NCBI RefSeq assembly: GCF_014635705.1
Contig: NZ_BMDI01000002.1
Span: forward strand, 186,001-250,000
Direction: 5' to 3'
Length of the DNA: 64,000 bases
Source: Oxalicibacterium faecigallinarum
GTDB lineage: Bacteria; Pseudomonadota; Gammaproteobacteria; Burkholderiales; Burkholderiaceae_D
Part shown: positions 25,424 through 33,729 of the stretch, piece by piece
Numbering within the stretch: position 1 is the stretch's first letter
Layout of the letters: each line of letters opens with the position of its first letter
Notes under the pieces: generated by a model
Told to the model about the DNA's origin: nothing
The model's input: only the letters and a program-made list of their open reading frames with translations
Databases searched by the model: none
Position numbers and translations under genes: made by a program

Positions 25424-25624
25424 TCAGCGAATTCCGGTAGGCTGGATATATCCGAGGCGCCATGCCACCAGAACCAGCACAAACAGCGTGATGGAAAAGC
25501 CGACGCGAAAGGCCAGTGCCTTGACGGTACGATTGCTTTTTCCCTGATCGCGCATCAGATAAAACAGTGCAGAAGCAAGGCTGCCAAGGATGAGGATGAA
25601 GGCAACAGCGACGATGATTTTCAT
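25424..25624 (-). CDS. DUF2909 twin transmembrane protein
   Basis: A 66-residue protein with two membrane helices, IVAVAFILILGSLASALFYL and an LFVLVLVAWRLGYI helix near the end, joined by a short basic loop (RDQGKSNRTVK). It is the DUF2909 type often found in oxidase clusters, here on the opposite strand between coxC and SURF1. Function is unknown; a helper role in oxidase assembly is suggested only by location. Confidence 0.78.
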   Translation of the reverse strand: MKIIVAVAFILILGSLASALFYLMRDQGKSNRTVKALAFRVGFSITLFVLVLVAWRLGYIQPTGIR

Positions 25625-25684
25625 GCGAGCTCGCGATCAGTCAGTGGCAGGAACGCATACAGCACAGGATTGAAGACAGAGCGC

Positions 25685-26407
25685 ATGCAGATTTCCTTCC
25701 GTTTCAGAATTGTCCCGTTTATCGTCTCGGTCGTTCTGGTTGCCACAGGCGTGTCGCTGGCGCAGTGGCAGACCCGCCGTGCTGATGAAAAACAGGCTAT
25801 TGAAAACATGCGGCAGACAAGGCAGTCTGCGCCAGTTTTGATGCTGGAGCAAGTGCCTGCAGAGATGGCGGAGATCGAGTTCCGACGTGTGCAGTTGTAT
25901 GGGCAATTTATTTCGGGCTGGCCGATTTATCTCGACAATCGCCCTTACAAGGGGCAAGCGGGATTCTATCTGGCGATGCCCTTTAAAATGGCGGCTGGCG
26001 GTCAACACGTGCTGGTGATGCGTGGATGGATTCCACGTGATGTCGCTGATCGAACCAGATTGCCGCCGATCGTTACGCCGGCTGGCGACGTGGTGATTGA
26101 AGGCGTGGTGCGCAATGGCATCGGGCAAGTCATGCAGTTAGGTAAACCGGATGCATTGCGGCCCGGTGCGATCGTGCAGAATCTGCAACTCGAGGAACTG
26201 GCAAAGGCAAGCGGGTTATCGATGGCGCCACTGGTTGTCGAGCAGACTGATGCCACCATCCGTATGGATGACCAACTGGTGCGCGACTGGCCGTTGCCAT
26301 CAAGCGGTATCGACAAGCATCGCGGCTATGCTTTTCAATGGTATGGCCTGGCGTTGATGGCGTGTGTATTTTTTGTTGTGACAGGATTCCGACGTGGAAG
26401 AACGTAA
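25685..26407 (+). CDS. SURF1 family cytochrome oxidase assembly protein
   Basis: The 240-residue protein has the SURF1 layout: an N-terminal helix (about 8-24), a periplasmic domain with PIYLDNRPYKGQAGFYLAMP and VLVMRGWIPRD, and a C-terminal helix after HRGYAFQWYGLALMACV. SURF1 proteins aid heme a insertion into subunit I. The frame is open far upstream, but the ATG at 25685 fits the family start. It overlaps the next gene by 14 nt and starts the second half of the cluster. Confidence 0.92.
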   Translation: MQISFRFRIVPFIVSVVLVATGVSLAQWQTRRADEKQAIENMRQTRQSAPVLMLEQVPAEMAEIEFRRVQLYGQFISGWPIYLDNRPYKGQAGFYLAMPFKMAAGGQHVLVMRGWIPRDVADRTRLPPIVTPAGDVVIEGVVRNGIGQVMQLGKPDALRPGAIVQNLQLEELAKASGLSMAPLVVEQTDATIRMDDQLVRDWPLPSSGIDKHRGYAFQWYGLALMACVFFVVTGFRRGRT

Positions 26408-26981
26408 AAAGGTCATTGGACGCTGGAAGCTGCTGGCCATCTTGATGGTCTGCGCATCGCCCATCTTTTTTTCCTATCTGACGTATTACGTGATCAAGCC
26501 GGAAGGCCGCACCAACTACGGCGACTTTATCGATCCACGCGCTTATCCCTTGCCCGTGCTGGAAACCACCACGCTGGATGGCAAGCCGATCACGCTGGAA
26601 GCCTATAAAGGAAAATGGATCATGCTGCTGGTAGCGGGTGGCGACTGCCTGTCGTCATGCGAAAAGAAGTTGCATGACATCCGTCAGTTGCGACTGGCGC
26701 AAGGCAAGGAGATGGAGCGCATCGAGCGCGTCTGGCTGATTACCGATGCGCAACCGATCGATACCATTCTGATTCGCGAATTTGATGGCACGCATATGCT
26801 GCGTGCCAATCCTGATCTGGTCAGTGCGTGGTTGCCGGTCGAGCCCGATACGACGGTCAGTGATCATATTTTCATGATTGATCCGCTGGGTAACCTGATG
26901 ATGCGCTTCCCCAAGGATGCCGATCCCAACAAGATCAAGAAGGATCTGTATAAATTGTTGAAGGCGTCTTCCATTGGATAA
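26394..26981 (+). CDS. Sco-like membrane-anchored thioredoxin-fold protein
   Basis: A 195-residue protein starting with GTG inside the SURF1 gene. It has one membrane anchor (about 12-33) and a thioredoxin-like domain: LDGKPITLEAYKGKWIMLLV leads to a C85-x3-C89 pair (GGDCLSSCEKK), and H158 in SDHIFMIDPLGNL matches the third copper ligand of SCO proteins. It lies between SURF1 and ctaA, so it may help copper loading or thiol reduction of CuA. Its stop overlaps the TTG start of ctaA. It is a second Sco-like protein besides the one at 29014. Confidence 0.8.
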   Translation: MEERKKVIGRWKLLAILMVCASPIFFSYLTYYVIKPEGRTNYGDFIDPRAYPLPVLETTTLDGKPITLEAYKGKWIMLLVAGGDCLSSCEKKLHDIRQLRLAQGKEMERIERVWLITDAQPIDTILIREFDGTHMLRANPDLVSAWLPVEPDTTVSDHIFMIDPLGNLMMRFPKDADPNKIKKDLYKLLKASSIG

Positions 26982-28122
26982 CTCGGCGTTGCTGTTTCAG
27001 TTGGCCAGCAAGGGCCTGTTTGTCGGACTGTTGTTTGGCGTGATCGTCTGGTCGTCCAGGGATCGCAACAAGTATCGCAAGCTGGTGTGGGTCACGGTGT
27101 TTCTGACCTTTGACGTCATCATGTTCGGTGCCTTTACGCGGCTGACGGATTCTGGACTCGGTTGTCCGGACTGGCCAGGTTGTTATGGTCATTCCAATCC
27201 GATTCAGGCGATGGAGCATATTCGTGCGGCGGAAGCCTTGATGCCGGATGGACCGGTGACGGTGATGAAGGCATGGATTGAAATGATTCACCGCTATCTG
27301 GCGATGGGCATTGGTGTCCTGATCATTGCGATCCTGGTTATTTCATGGCGATTCTGGATGCGCAGTGGCAAGACGATCCCACAATTTTCGCCATGGTTTC
27401 CGCTGGCGCTGTTTTTCTTTGTCTGTCTGCAAGGTGCCTTCGGTGCATGGACGGTGACGATGAAGCTACAGCCGATCATCGTGACGATTCATCTGTTGTT
27501 GGGCATGGTGCTGCTTGCCATGCTGACCTGGGTTGGCGCACGGCAGAATACGCATGTGCCGGTGGCAATCGAAGGAAAGAAATTGCGCTTGCCGGCATTT
27601 CTGTCGTTGCTGGTACTGACGATGCAGATTGCATTGGGTGGCTGGGTCAGCACCAATTATGCAGCGCTGGCTTGTCCTGATTTGCCCTTATGCCATGGTG
27701 CAGTCATGCCGCAAATGGATTTTGAGCATGGCTTTACGTTGTGGCGCAGCCTCGGAATGACGGCAGCAGGCGACTATCTGCCGTTTGATGCCTTGATTGC
27801 GATCCACTGGACGCATCGCATGTTCGCCTTGCTGGTGGTTGCCGTCATGGGTTGGACGGCCTGGCGCGCAACGCGGATTGCAGGAATGGAAAAAGTCGGT
27901 CGTGCATTGCTGGGGGCGTTGGCATTGCAGATCGTGATTGGTTTATCAACCGTGTCGCTTGAATGGCCGCTGGCGTTGGCCGTGGCACACAACGGCTGTG
28001 CCGCACTGCTGGTGCTGCTGACGGTCATGGTAAACTACAAGGCTAAGATCGCCGGCCAAACGGGCGATTTATCTACTGCGGATCGGATCGATTCGCCCAC
28101 GCTCGCTGCTTCGAACGATTAA
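26974..28122 (+). CDS. ctaA: Heme A synthase
   Basis: A 382-residue protein with eight predicted membrane helices that oxidises the C8 methyl of heme O to make heme A. Family marks are [20 protein letters not shown] near residue 50, [32 protein letters not shown] and [12 protein letters not shown], which supply the heme histidines. The start is TTG at 26974, overlapping the previous stop by 8 nt. The following ctaB begins directly after its stop, so the pair is co-translated. Confidence 0.95.
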   Translation: MDNSALLFQLASKGLFVGLLFGVIVWSSRDRNKYRKLVWVTVFLTFDVIMFGAFTRLTDSGLGCPDWPGCYGHSNPIQAMEHIRAAEALMPDGPVTVMKAWIEMIHRYLAMGIGVLIIAILVISWRFWMRSGKTIPQFSPWFPLALFFFVCLQGAFGAWTVTMKLQPIIVTIHLLLGMVLLAMLTWVGARQNTHVPVAIEGKKLRLPAFLSLLVLTMQIALGGWVSTNYAALACPDLPLCHGAVMPQMDFEHGFTLWRSLGMTAAGDYLPFDALIAIHWTHRMFALLVVAVMGWTAWRATRIAGMEKVGRALLGALALQIVIGLSTVSLEWPLALAVAHNGCAALLVLLTVMVNYKAKIAGQTGDLSTADRIDSPTLAASND

Positions 28123-28123
28123 C

Positions 28124-29008
28124 GTGACTACCTTGACTGCTTCTCCCAATCGCATTGCCCAATACTGGGCGCTGACCAAGCCGCGCGTAACGCAGCTTGC
28201 GGTGTTCTGTGCTGTGATTGGCATGTTCCTTTCTTCCTCTGATTTGCCCGACTGGCGTCTTGTCGTGGCGGCAACAATCGGTATCTGGTTGCTGGCTGGT
28301 GCAGCTTTCGCGGTCAATTGTCTGGTCGAGCGCGAGATCGATGCGCGCATGGCGCGCACGGCACGCCGCCCTATGGCGCGCGGTGAACTGACCGTGATGC
28401 AAACGCTGATTTTTTCCGGCGTGATTGGTGGTGCCGGCATGTGGGTGCTGTACAACTTTGTCAACGCACTGACCATGTGGCTGACGTTTGCGACCTTTGT
28501 TGGTTACGCCGTCATCTACACCATGATTCTCAAGCCCGCCACACCACAGAACATCGTGATCGGTGGTTTGTCCGGTGCCATGCCGCCCGCACTCGGTTGG
28601 GCGGCGATCGCCAACACGGTGCCGATGGAAGCGTGGTTACTGGTATTGATCATCTTTGTCTGGACGCCTCCGCATTTCTGGGCGCTGGCTTTGTATCGCC
28701 GTGACGAGTACGCGCAATCTGGTTTGCCGATGTTACCGATCACACATGGCATGGCCTATACACAATTGCAGATTCTGCTGTACTCGATTGCGCTGGTTGC
28801 CTGTACCTTGCTGCCGTTTGCGGTGGGCATGAGCGGCCTGATCTACCTGCTGGTGACATTGGTGCTGGACGCGATTTTCCTCTGGTACGCATGGCAGGTA
28901 TATCGTAACTATTCCGACATGATTGCACGCAAGATGTTTGCGTATTCCATCGTGTATCTGTCCATTCTGTTCGCCGCCTTGCTGGTCGATCACTACTTCA
29001 GATTCTGA
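28124..29008 (+). CDS. ctaB: Protoheme IX farnesyltransferase (heme O synthase)
   Basis: A 294-residue UbiA-family membrane enzyme that adds a farnesyl chain to heme B, the step before CtaA. The prenyl-pyrophosphate site is [19 protein letters not shown] and the second acidic region lies in [14 protein letters not shown]. Nine helices fill the rest. The start GTG lies one base after the ctaA stop. SCO1 follows three bases later. Confidence 0.96.
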   Translation: MTTLTASPNRIAQYWALTKPRVTQLAVFCAVIGMFLSSSDLPDWRLVVAATIGIWLLAGAAFAVNCLVEREIDARMARTARRPMARGELTVMQTLIFSGVIGGAGMWVLYNFVNALTMWLTFATFVGYAVIYTMILKPATPQNIVIGGLSGAMPPALGWAAIANTVPMEAWLLVLIIFVWTPPHFWALALYRRDEYAQSGLPMLPITHGMAYTQLQILLYSIALVACTLLPFAVGMSGLIYLLVTLVLDAIFLWYAWQVYRNYSDMIARKMFAYSIVYLSILFAALLVDHYFRF

Positions 29009-29013
29009 TATTG

Positions 29014-29622
29014 ATGCCTATTTCATCCCGACTACGTACTTTTCTTGCCCTTTCCGTTGCTGTGTTTGCGCTCGCTGCGTGTGGCGATAAATCACCGCCA
29101 GCCGCCAGTTTCGTTAATACGGATGTCACGGGGCTGGCGTACGGCAAAGGGTTTGAGCTGACGGATCACACAGGCCAGAAGCGCACGCTGGCTGATTTCA
29201 AAGGCAAGGCCGTGGTCGTGTTCTTCGGTTTCATGCATTGTCCGGATGTATGTCCGACGACGATGATGGAAATGTCGAATGTCATGAAGGTGCTGGGGCC
29301 GGATGCGGATCGTGTACAGGTACTCTTCATCACATTGGACCCGGCACGTGATACGGCTGATCTGCTGTCGCAGTATGTGACGGCTTTTGACCCGCGCTTC
29401 CTGGGATTGTTGGGCACGCAGGAAGAAATCGACCTGACAGCCAAGGAATTCAAGGTTTTCCACGAAAAGGTCGCGGGCAAGGAGCCTGGCAGCTATACCA
29501 TCGATCACACAGCAGGCAGCTATGTCTTTGATCCGGAAGGCCGGATTCGCCTGTTTATTCGCCACGGACAAGGTGTCGACGCGATTCTGCATGACTTGAA
29601 GATTCTGTTGTCCGGTCGTTAG
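29014..29622 (+). CDS. SCO1/SenC family copper chaperone lipoprotein
   Basis: The 202-residue protein has a lipoprotein signal (FALAAC, lipidated C23) and a thioredoxin-fold with the copper site C76-P-D-V-C80 and the third ligand in YTIDHTAGSYVFDPEG. It delivers copper to the CuA site of subunit II or reduces its cysteines. It closes the oxidase cluster and is followed by a strong terminator. ATG at 29014 was chosen over an adjacent TTG. Confidence 0.94.
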   Translation: MPISSRLRTFLALSVAVFALAACGDKSPPAASFVNTDVTGLAYGKGFELTDHTGQKRTLADFKGKAVVVFFGFMHCPDVCPTTMMEMSNVMKVLGPDADRVQVLFITLDPARDTADLLSQYVTAFDPRFLGLLGTQEEIDLTAKEFKVFHEKVAGKEPGSYTIDHTAGSYVFDPEGRIRLFIRHGQGVDAILHDLKILLSGR

Positions 29623-29670
29623 ACGTTAGTAAGTCGGGCCAAAAAGGCGTCAGCCCAAAAAGACAAAAGA

Positions 29671-29697
29671 AAAAGCGCTCCGGGGGAGCGCTTTTTT
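29671..29697. terminator. Rho-independent terminator, bidirectional
   Basis: AAAAGCGCTCC and GGAGCGCTTTT pair around GGG and run into TTTTTT. It lies between the convergent SCO1 and rpoH genes. Confidence 0.9.
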
Positions 29698-29719
29698 ATT
29701 GGTTGAAACAACGATTTGA

Positions 29720-30616
29720 TCAGGCAAAGGCTGCCAGCGAGCCCTTCATTTTTTTCAGGGCGACTGCTTCGATCTGACGGATACGTTCTGCCGACACGCC
29801 AAATTCATCTGCCAGTTCGTGCAGCGTGGCGCCTGAACCATCGTCGTTTGCCAGCCAGCGTGCTTCAACGATACGACGCGAACGCGGATCCAGCTTTTCG
29901 AGTGCTGTGCTCAGGCCTTCGGTTTGCAGACGATCATAATCCTGCGATTCCAGCACGCGCGTCGGCTCCTGCGCATCGGACGACAGATACGCGATCGGTG
30001 CGAACTTGTCGTCTTCGTCATCCGTTGGCGCTTCCAGCGCGATGTCACGACCGGAAAGACGCGTTTCCATCTCGATCACTTCCTCGCGCTTGACGTTCAA
30101 TGTCTTGGCCAGCTCATTGACCTGATCCGGCGTCATCGAATCCAGACCGGTTTTATGACTGCGCAGATTGAAGAACAGCTTGCGCTGTGCCTTCGTGGTT
30201 GCAACCTTCACCAAACGCCAGTTTTTCAGGATGTACTCGTGCATTTCGGCCTTGATCCAGTGCATCGAATACGACACCAGACGCACGCCTTGGTCCGGGT
30301 CGAAGCGTTTCACGGCTTTCATCAAACCGATATTGCCTTCCTGAATCAGGTCGGCATGCGGTAAGCCATAACCGAGATAACCGCGGGCGATCGACACGAC
30401 CAGACGCAGGTGCGACATGACGAGTTTCTGTGCAGCGCCCAGATCGTTTTCATCACGCAGGCGACGAGCCAGCGAAATTTCTTCTTCCTGGGTCAGCATA
30501 GGCAGGCGATTGACCGCCGAAATGTAAGCGTCAATATTGCCCAGCGCGCCCGAAAACCCGAGCGCCATAATGCTGCTCGATGGAATCATTGCGGTGGATG
30601 CAGTTGCTGCTTTCAT
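29720..30616 (-). CDS. rpoH: RNA polymerase heat-shock sigma factor sigma-32
   Basis: A 298-residue sigma-70 family protein. The RpoH box QRKLFFNLR at residues 144-152 marks it as sigma-32, which directs transcription of chaperone and protease genes in heat stress. Region 2 (LIQEGNIGLMKAVKRFDPDQG) and the region 4 helix-turn-helix (LHELADEFGVSAERIRQIE) are intact. CAAGGAG precedes the ATG. A perfect CIRCE operator overlaps its promoter 62-88 bases upstream, so the HrcA repressor likely controls it. Confidence 0.97.
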   Translation of the reverse strand: MKAATASTAMIPSSSIMALGFSGALGNIDAYISAVNRLPMLTQEEEISLARRLRDENDLGAAQKLVMSHLRLVVSIARGYLGYGLPHADLIQEGNIGLMKAVKRFDPDQGVRLVSYSMHWIKAEMHEYILKNWRLVKVATTKAQRKLFFNLRSHKTGLDSMTPDQVNELAKTLNVKREEVIEMETRLSGRDIALEAPTDDEDDKFAPIAYLSSDAQEPTRVLESQDYDRLQTEGLSTALEKLDPRSRRIVEARWLANDDGSGATLHELADEFGVSAERIRQIEAVALKKMKGSLAAFA

Positions 30617-30677
30617 GTTTTCTCCTTGCTTGCGACTTCAGGAAAGATGGGTTGTTATCCCACTGTTGAGCCTTATA

Positions 30678-30704
30678 TTAGCACTCTATCGTTTTGAGTG
30701 CTAA
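30678..30704 (-). promoter_or_regulatory. Perfect CIRCE operator overlapping the rpoH promoter
   Basis: TTAGCACTC and GAGTGCTAA are separated by exactly nine bases, the full consensus of the HrcA binding site. On the rpoH strand, TTAGCA (in the first arm) and TAATAT (starting in the second arm) are 18 bases apart and form a plausible -35/-10 pair, so bound HrcA would block the promoter. Confidence 0.95.
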
Positions 30705-30857
30705 TTGCGCTTTCTGAAGGCGTTGATAGCTAAATGCTATGGCTTTTATGACAACGATTTAAGTCGCGTTCAGAAGTTTAGAGAGCTTGCAGGCGATGAA
30801 GTTGCGTCTGCAGCGGCGCTTTTCCGGTTGTTTTTAATTTGTTTTGTGACGAAACGT

Positions 30858-30882
30858 AAGGGGGAGCATGCGTTCCCCCTCT
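30858..30882. terminator. Hairpin downstream of ftsX
   Basis: GGGGGA and TCCCCC pair around an eight-base loop, ten bases beyond the ftsX stop on its own strand. The T-run is weak on both strands (CTCTTT / CCTTACG), so this is a moderate call. Confidence 0.5.
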
Positions 30883-30892
30883 TTCAGGCTGT

Positions 30893-31822
30893 TTAGTCTT
30901 GAAGCCGGCGTAATTGGCGGGAAACGGATAAGACTGCCCCCAAAAAACCAAGCGCAGCGCTGATGCCGAGCAAAGTCAGCATCGATAGCGGGTTCAGATT
31001 GGCGAGGCGGAACTCCGAGGCGTACAACCTTGCAAAATCGGCAATCGCCGTGTTCAACGGTTGCAGGCCGATGGCTACTGTAATCAATGCCACGCCACCA
31101 GCAATCAGACCCAGCAGCGCGCCGGTGTAGTAAAACGGGCGGCAGATAAAGGCATCGGTCGCCCCGACCAGACGCGACACTTCGATTTCCTCACGCTGCG
31201 TCATGACCTGCAAGCGAATCGTGTTGAAGACAACGGCCACGACCACCACGCCCAGGGTGATGGCGAGAAACGCGAGGATCAGGCGCATGACCTGCATCAG
31301 CGCTGCCAGTCTTTCCACCCATGCCGAATCGATCTGTACGTATTCAACGCCGTCCAGTTCTTTCAGCTTGTCGGCGATCTGCGTCACGATCTTGGGATCG
31401 CCGTCTTCCTGAAAGCCGGTCATCTTGACCACGTAAGCATCCGGCAGGGGATTGTTGCCAAGGACCGTAATGGCTTCATCCAGTCCGGTCTTGCTCTTGA
31501 TTGTGCTGAGCGCTTTCTCACGCGGGATGAATTCGAGCTTGACCGCGTGCTTGCTTTCCTGCGCAATACGACGAATTTCGGGGCCGATTGCAGTCGCGCG
31601 TTCCCGCGTCGCATCAACCTCCATGAAGACGCTGATTTCAGGCTCGACAGCCAGTTGTTCGGATACAGGACGCACGTTCTCGATCAGCGTCAGGCCGGCA
31701 AATGGCAGGGTCAGTGCGATCGAAACGACCAATACATTCAGCAGAAAATTGCCCGGCGTTTTGAGCAAGTGACGGAAGGCGTCCGCCAGCGCGAAGCCGT
31801 GATGTCGAAACCAGCCTGTCAT
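30893..31822 (-). CDS. ftsX: Cell division protein FtsX
   Basis: A 309-residue membrane protein of the FtsEX complex, which couples ATP binding to activation of septal peptidoglycan hydrolases. It has a long cytoplasmic N-terminus, one helix near 35-55, a periplasmic domain containing FMEVDATRERATAIGPEIRRI, and three C-terminal helices. Its start overlaps the ftsE stop by 4 nt. The order ftsY-ftsE-ftsX is the classical one. Confidence 0.95.
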   Translation of the reverse strand: MTGWFRHHGFALADAFRHLLKTPGNFLLNVLVVSIALTLPFAGLTLIENVRPVSEQLAVEPEISVFMEVDATRERATAIGPEIRRIAQESKHAVKLEFIPREKALSTIKSKTGLDEAITVLGNNPLPDAYVVKMTGFQEDGDPKIVTQIADKLKELDGVEYVQIDSAWVERLAALMQVMRLILAFLAITLGVVVVAVVFNTIRLQVMTQREEIEVSRLVGATDAFICRPFYYTGALLGLIAGGVALITVAIGLQPLNTAIADFARLYASEFRLANLNPLSMLTLLGISAALGFLGAVLSVSRQLRRLQD

Positions 31823-32511
31823 GCCATCACCTGAGAAGAATGTGGTGTCGTTCTGCGCCAGCTTTCGATAATCCGGCCGTGATCCAGATAAATTACACGT
31901 GTCGCCGTGTCGAGAAATTGCTCGTCATGGGTCGAGATCAGGCAGGTCACGCCAACCGCGTGGAATGCCTTGAGCGCATCCAGTACCTTGTTGGCGGCTT
32001 CGCGATCCAGATTGGCAGTTGGCTCGTCGGCCAGAATGATTTGCGGGCGATTGACGATGGCACGCGCAATCGACACGCGCTGCTGCTCACCGCCCGACAG
32101 ACTCTGGGGCGACATCGGTGCCTTGTCGAGCAGGCCGACCTTGTCCAGTGCTGCACGCGCACGGCGTTCGGCATCGCCGCGGGTTGCGCCGCAGACGATC
32201 AGCGGCAACATCACGTTGGCCAGCACGTTGCGATCATCCAGCAGGCGTTGCTGCTGAAAAATCAAACCGAGATTGCGGCGCAAATAAGGCAGGCCGGAAT
32301 TCTTGATGCGGCCGATATCGTAGCCGCTGACATTGACTGTGCCTTCGCTTGGCCGCTCCATCGCGGCGATCATCTTGAGCAGCGTGGATTTCCCGGCCCC
32401 GGAAGGGCCGGCCAGAAAAACCAGTTCGCCCTTGTCGACCTTGAGCGTAATGTCAGACAGCGCCGTGACATTCGGCGGGTACTGCTTGGAAACCTGTTGG
32501 AATTCAATCAT
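31819..32511 (-). CDS. ftsE: Cell division ATP-binding protein FtsE
   Basis: A 230-residue ABC ATPase. Walker A GPSGAGKS is at residues 35-42, the signature is LSGGEQQRVSIARAI, and Walker B is IILADEPTANLD. It partners FtsX at the inner membrane to control septal wall hydrolysis. It overlaps ftsX by 4 nt and follows ftsY by 34 bases. Confidence 0.97.
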   Translation of the reverse strand: MIEFQQVSKQYPPNVTALSDITLKVDKGELVFLAGPSGAGKSTLLKMIAAMERPSEGTVNVSGYDIGRIKNSGLPYLRRNLGLIFQQQRLLDDRNVLANVMLPLIVCGATRGDAERRARAALDKVGLLDKAPMSPQSLSGGEQQRVSIARAIVNRPQIILADEPTANLDREAANKVLDALKAFHAVGVTCLISTHDEQFLDTATRVIYLDHGRIIESWRRTTPHSSQVMA

Positions 32512-32545
32512 CGATGTGGATCAATCCAGACTCTTGGCGTATGCC

Positions 32546-33634
32546 TTAACCCAAAATCGCATCGACAAATACCGATGCATCAAACGGCTGCAAATCCTCG
32601 ATTTGCTCGCCGACCCCGATGAAGTAGACCGGTATCGGGCGGGTTCGTGCGATTGCTGCCAGCACGCCGCCTTTTGCCGTGCCATCCAGCTTGGTCACGA
32701 CCAGTCCGGTCAGTTGCAATGCATCGTCAAATGCCTTGACCTGCGTCAGTGCGTTCTGACCGGTATTGCCATCGATGACCAGCAGCACTTCATGCGGTGC
32801 CGAGCTCGACGCCTTGGTAATGACACGTTTGATCTTCTTGAGTTCTTCCATCAGATGCAATTGTGTCGGCAGACGGCCTGCGGTATCGACCATCACGACA
32901 TCGGTATTGCGCGCCTGTGCGGAGTGGACGGCATCGAATGCGACAGCAGCCGGATCGCCGGATTCCTGAGCGATCACGGTCACGTTGTTGCGCTGACCCC
33001 AGACCGTCAATTGCTCACGTGCCGCAGCCCGGAAGGTGTCGCCGGCTGCCAGCAATACCGACTGCTGATGTGCCTGCAAATGCTTGGCCAACTTGCCGAT
33101 CGTGGTGGTCTTTCCTGCACCGTTGACGCCGGCAATCATCATTACCATCGGTTTGTACTGGCCCAGTACCAGCGGCTTTTGCAAGGGCGTCAGCATCTCG
33201 ATCAACAGTGAACGCAAGGCCTGTTTGACTTGTGATGCTTCTGTTAGGCGATCGTTCTTGACCTTGCGCTTCAAGCTATCCAGCAGAAATTGCGTGGCAT
33301 CGACGCCAGCGTCCGACATCAACAACGCCGCTTCCAGCTCGTCATACAGATCGTCGTCGATCTTGGCGCCGACAAACAGGGTGGTCAGATTGGAGGACGT
33401 TTTGGACAGACCGCTTTTCAGACGCGTCATCCAGGATTGCTTTTGCGCGGCAGGTGTTTCGACGGCAATGATGTCATGCGTGTCGGAAGACGCGACAGCG
33501 TTTTCAGTTTCTGGTGCAGCGGGCGCATGCACTGGTGCAGCCGGGATATCCGGCGTAACCGACGGGGTAACCGGCTCTTGCGGCGCGGGCGCCGGCGCAG
33601 GTTCCTGCGGCTTTTTCTTGAAGAAACTAAACAT
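32546..33634 (-). CDS. ftsY: Signal recognition particle receptor FtsY
   Basis: The 362-residue SRP receptor GTPase brings ribosome-nascent chain complexes to the membrane. It begins with a short basic helix (MFSFFKKK) and an acidic, Pro/Ala-rich region of about 60 residues, then the NG domain: GVNGAGKTTTIGKLA, the AAREQL helix, DTAGRLPTQLHLMEEL, and TKLDGTAKGG. The A-region is shorter than that of E. coli. It is divergent from the M16 peptidase gene. Confidence 0.97.
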   Translation of the reverse strand: MFSFFKKKPQEPAPAPAPQEPVTPSVTPDIPAAPVHAPAAPETENAVASSDTHDIIAVETPAAQKQSWMTRLKSGLSKTSSNLTTLFVGAKIDDDLYDELEAALLMSDAGVDATQFLLDSLKRKVKNDRLTEASQVKQALRSLLIEMLTPLQKPLVLGQYKPMVMMIAGVNGAGKTTTIGKLAKHLQAHQQSVLLAAGDTFRAAAREQLTVWGQRNNVTVIAQESGDPAAVAFDAVHSAQARNTDVVMVDTAGRLPTQLHLMEELKKIKRVITKASSSAPHEVLLVIDGNTGQNALTQVKAFDDALQLTGLVVTKLDGTAKGGVLAAIARTRPIPVYFIGVGEQIEDLQPFDASVFVDAILG

Positions 33635-33729
33635 CGGGAATGGAGTCTGATCAGCGGTTAGCGAGTCAACCAGCGCGGGATGCGCAGGGCAGGCGCTACA
33701 ATCGACGTATTCTATCAGAGCAAAAGATT

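Noticed and set aside
30705-30896. 63-codon open frame beside the CIRCE element
   Set aside because: It starts inside the operator region, has no ribosome site and ends in the ftsX terminator hairpin. Not supported as a gene.
31061-31834. 257-codon open frame antisense to ftsX
   Set aside because: ftsX is well conserved; the opposite frame has biased, low-complexity composition.
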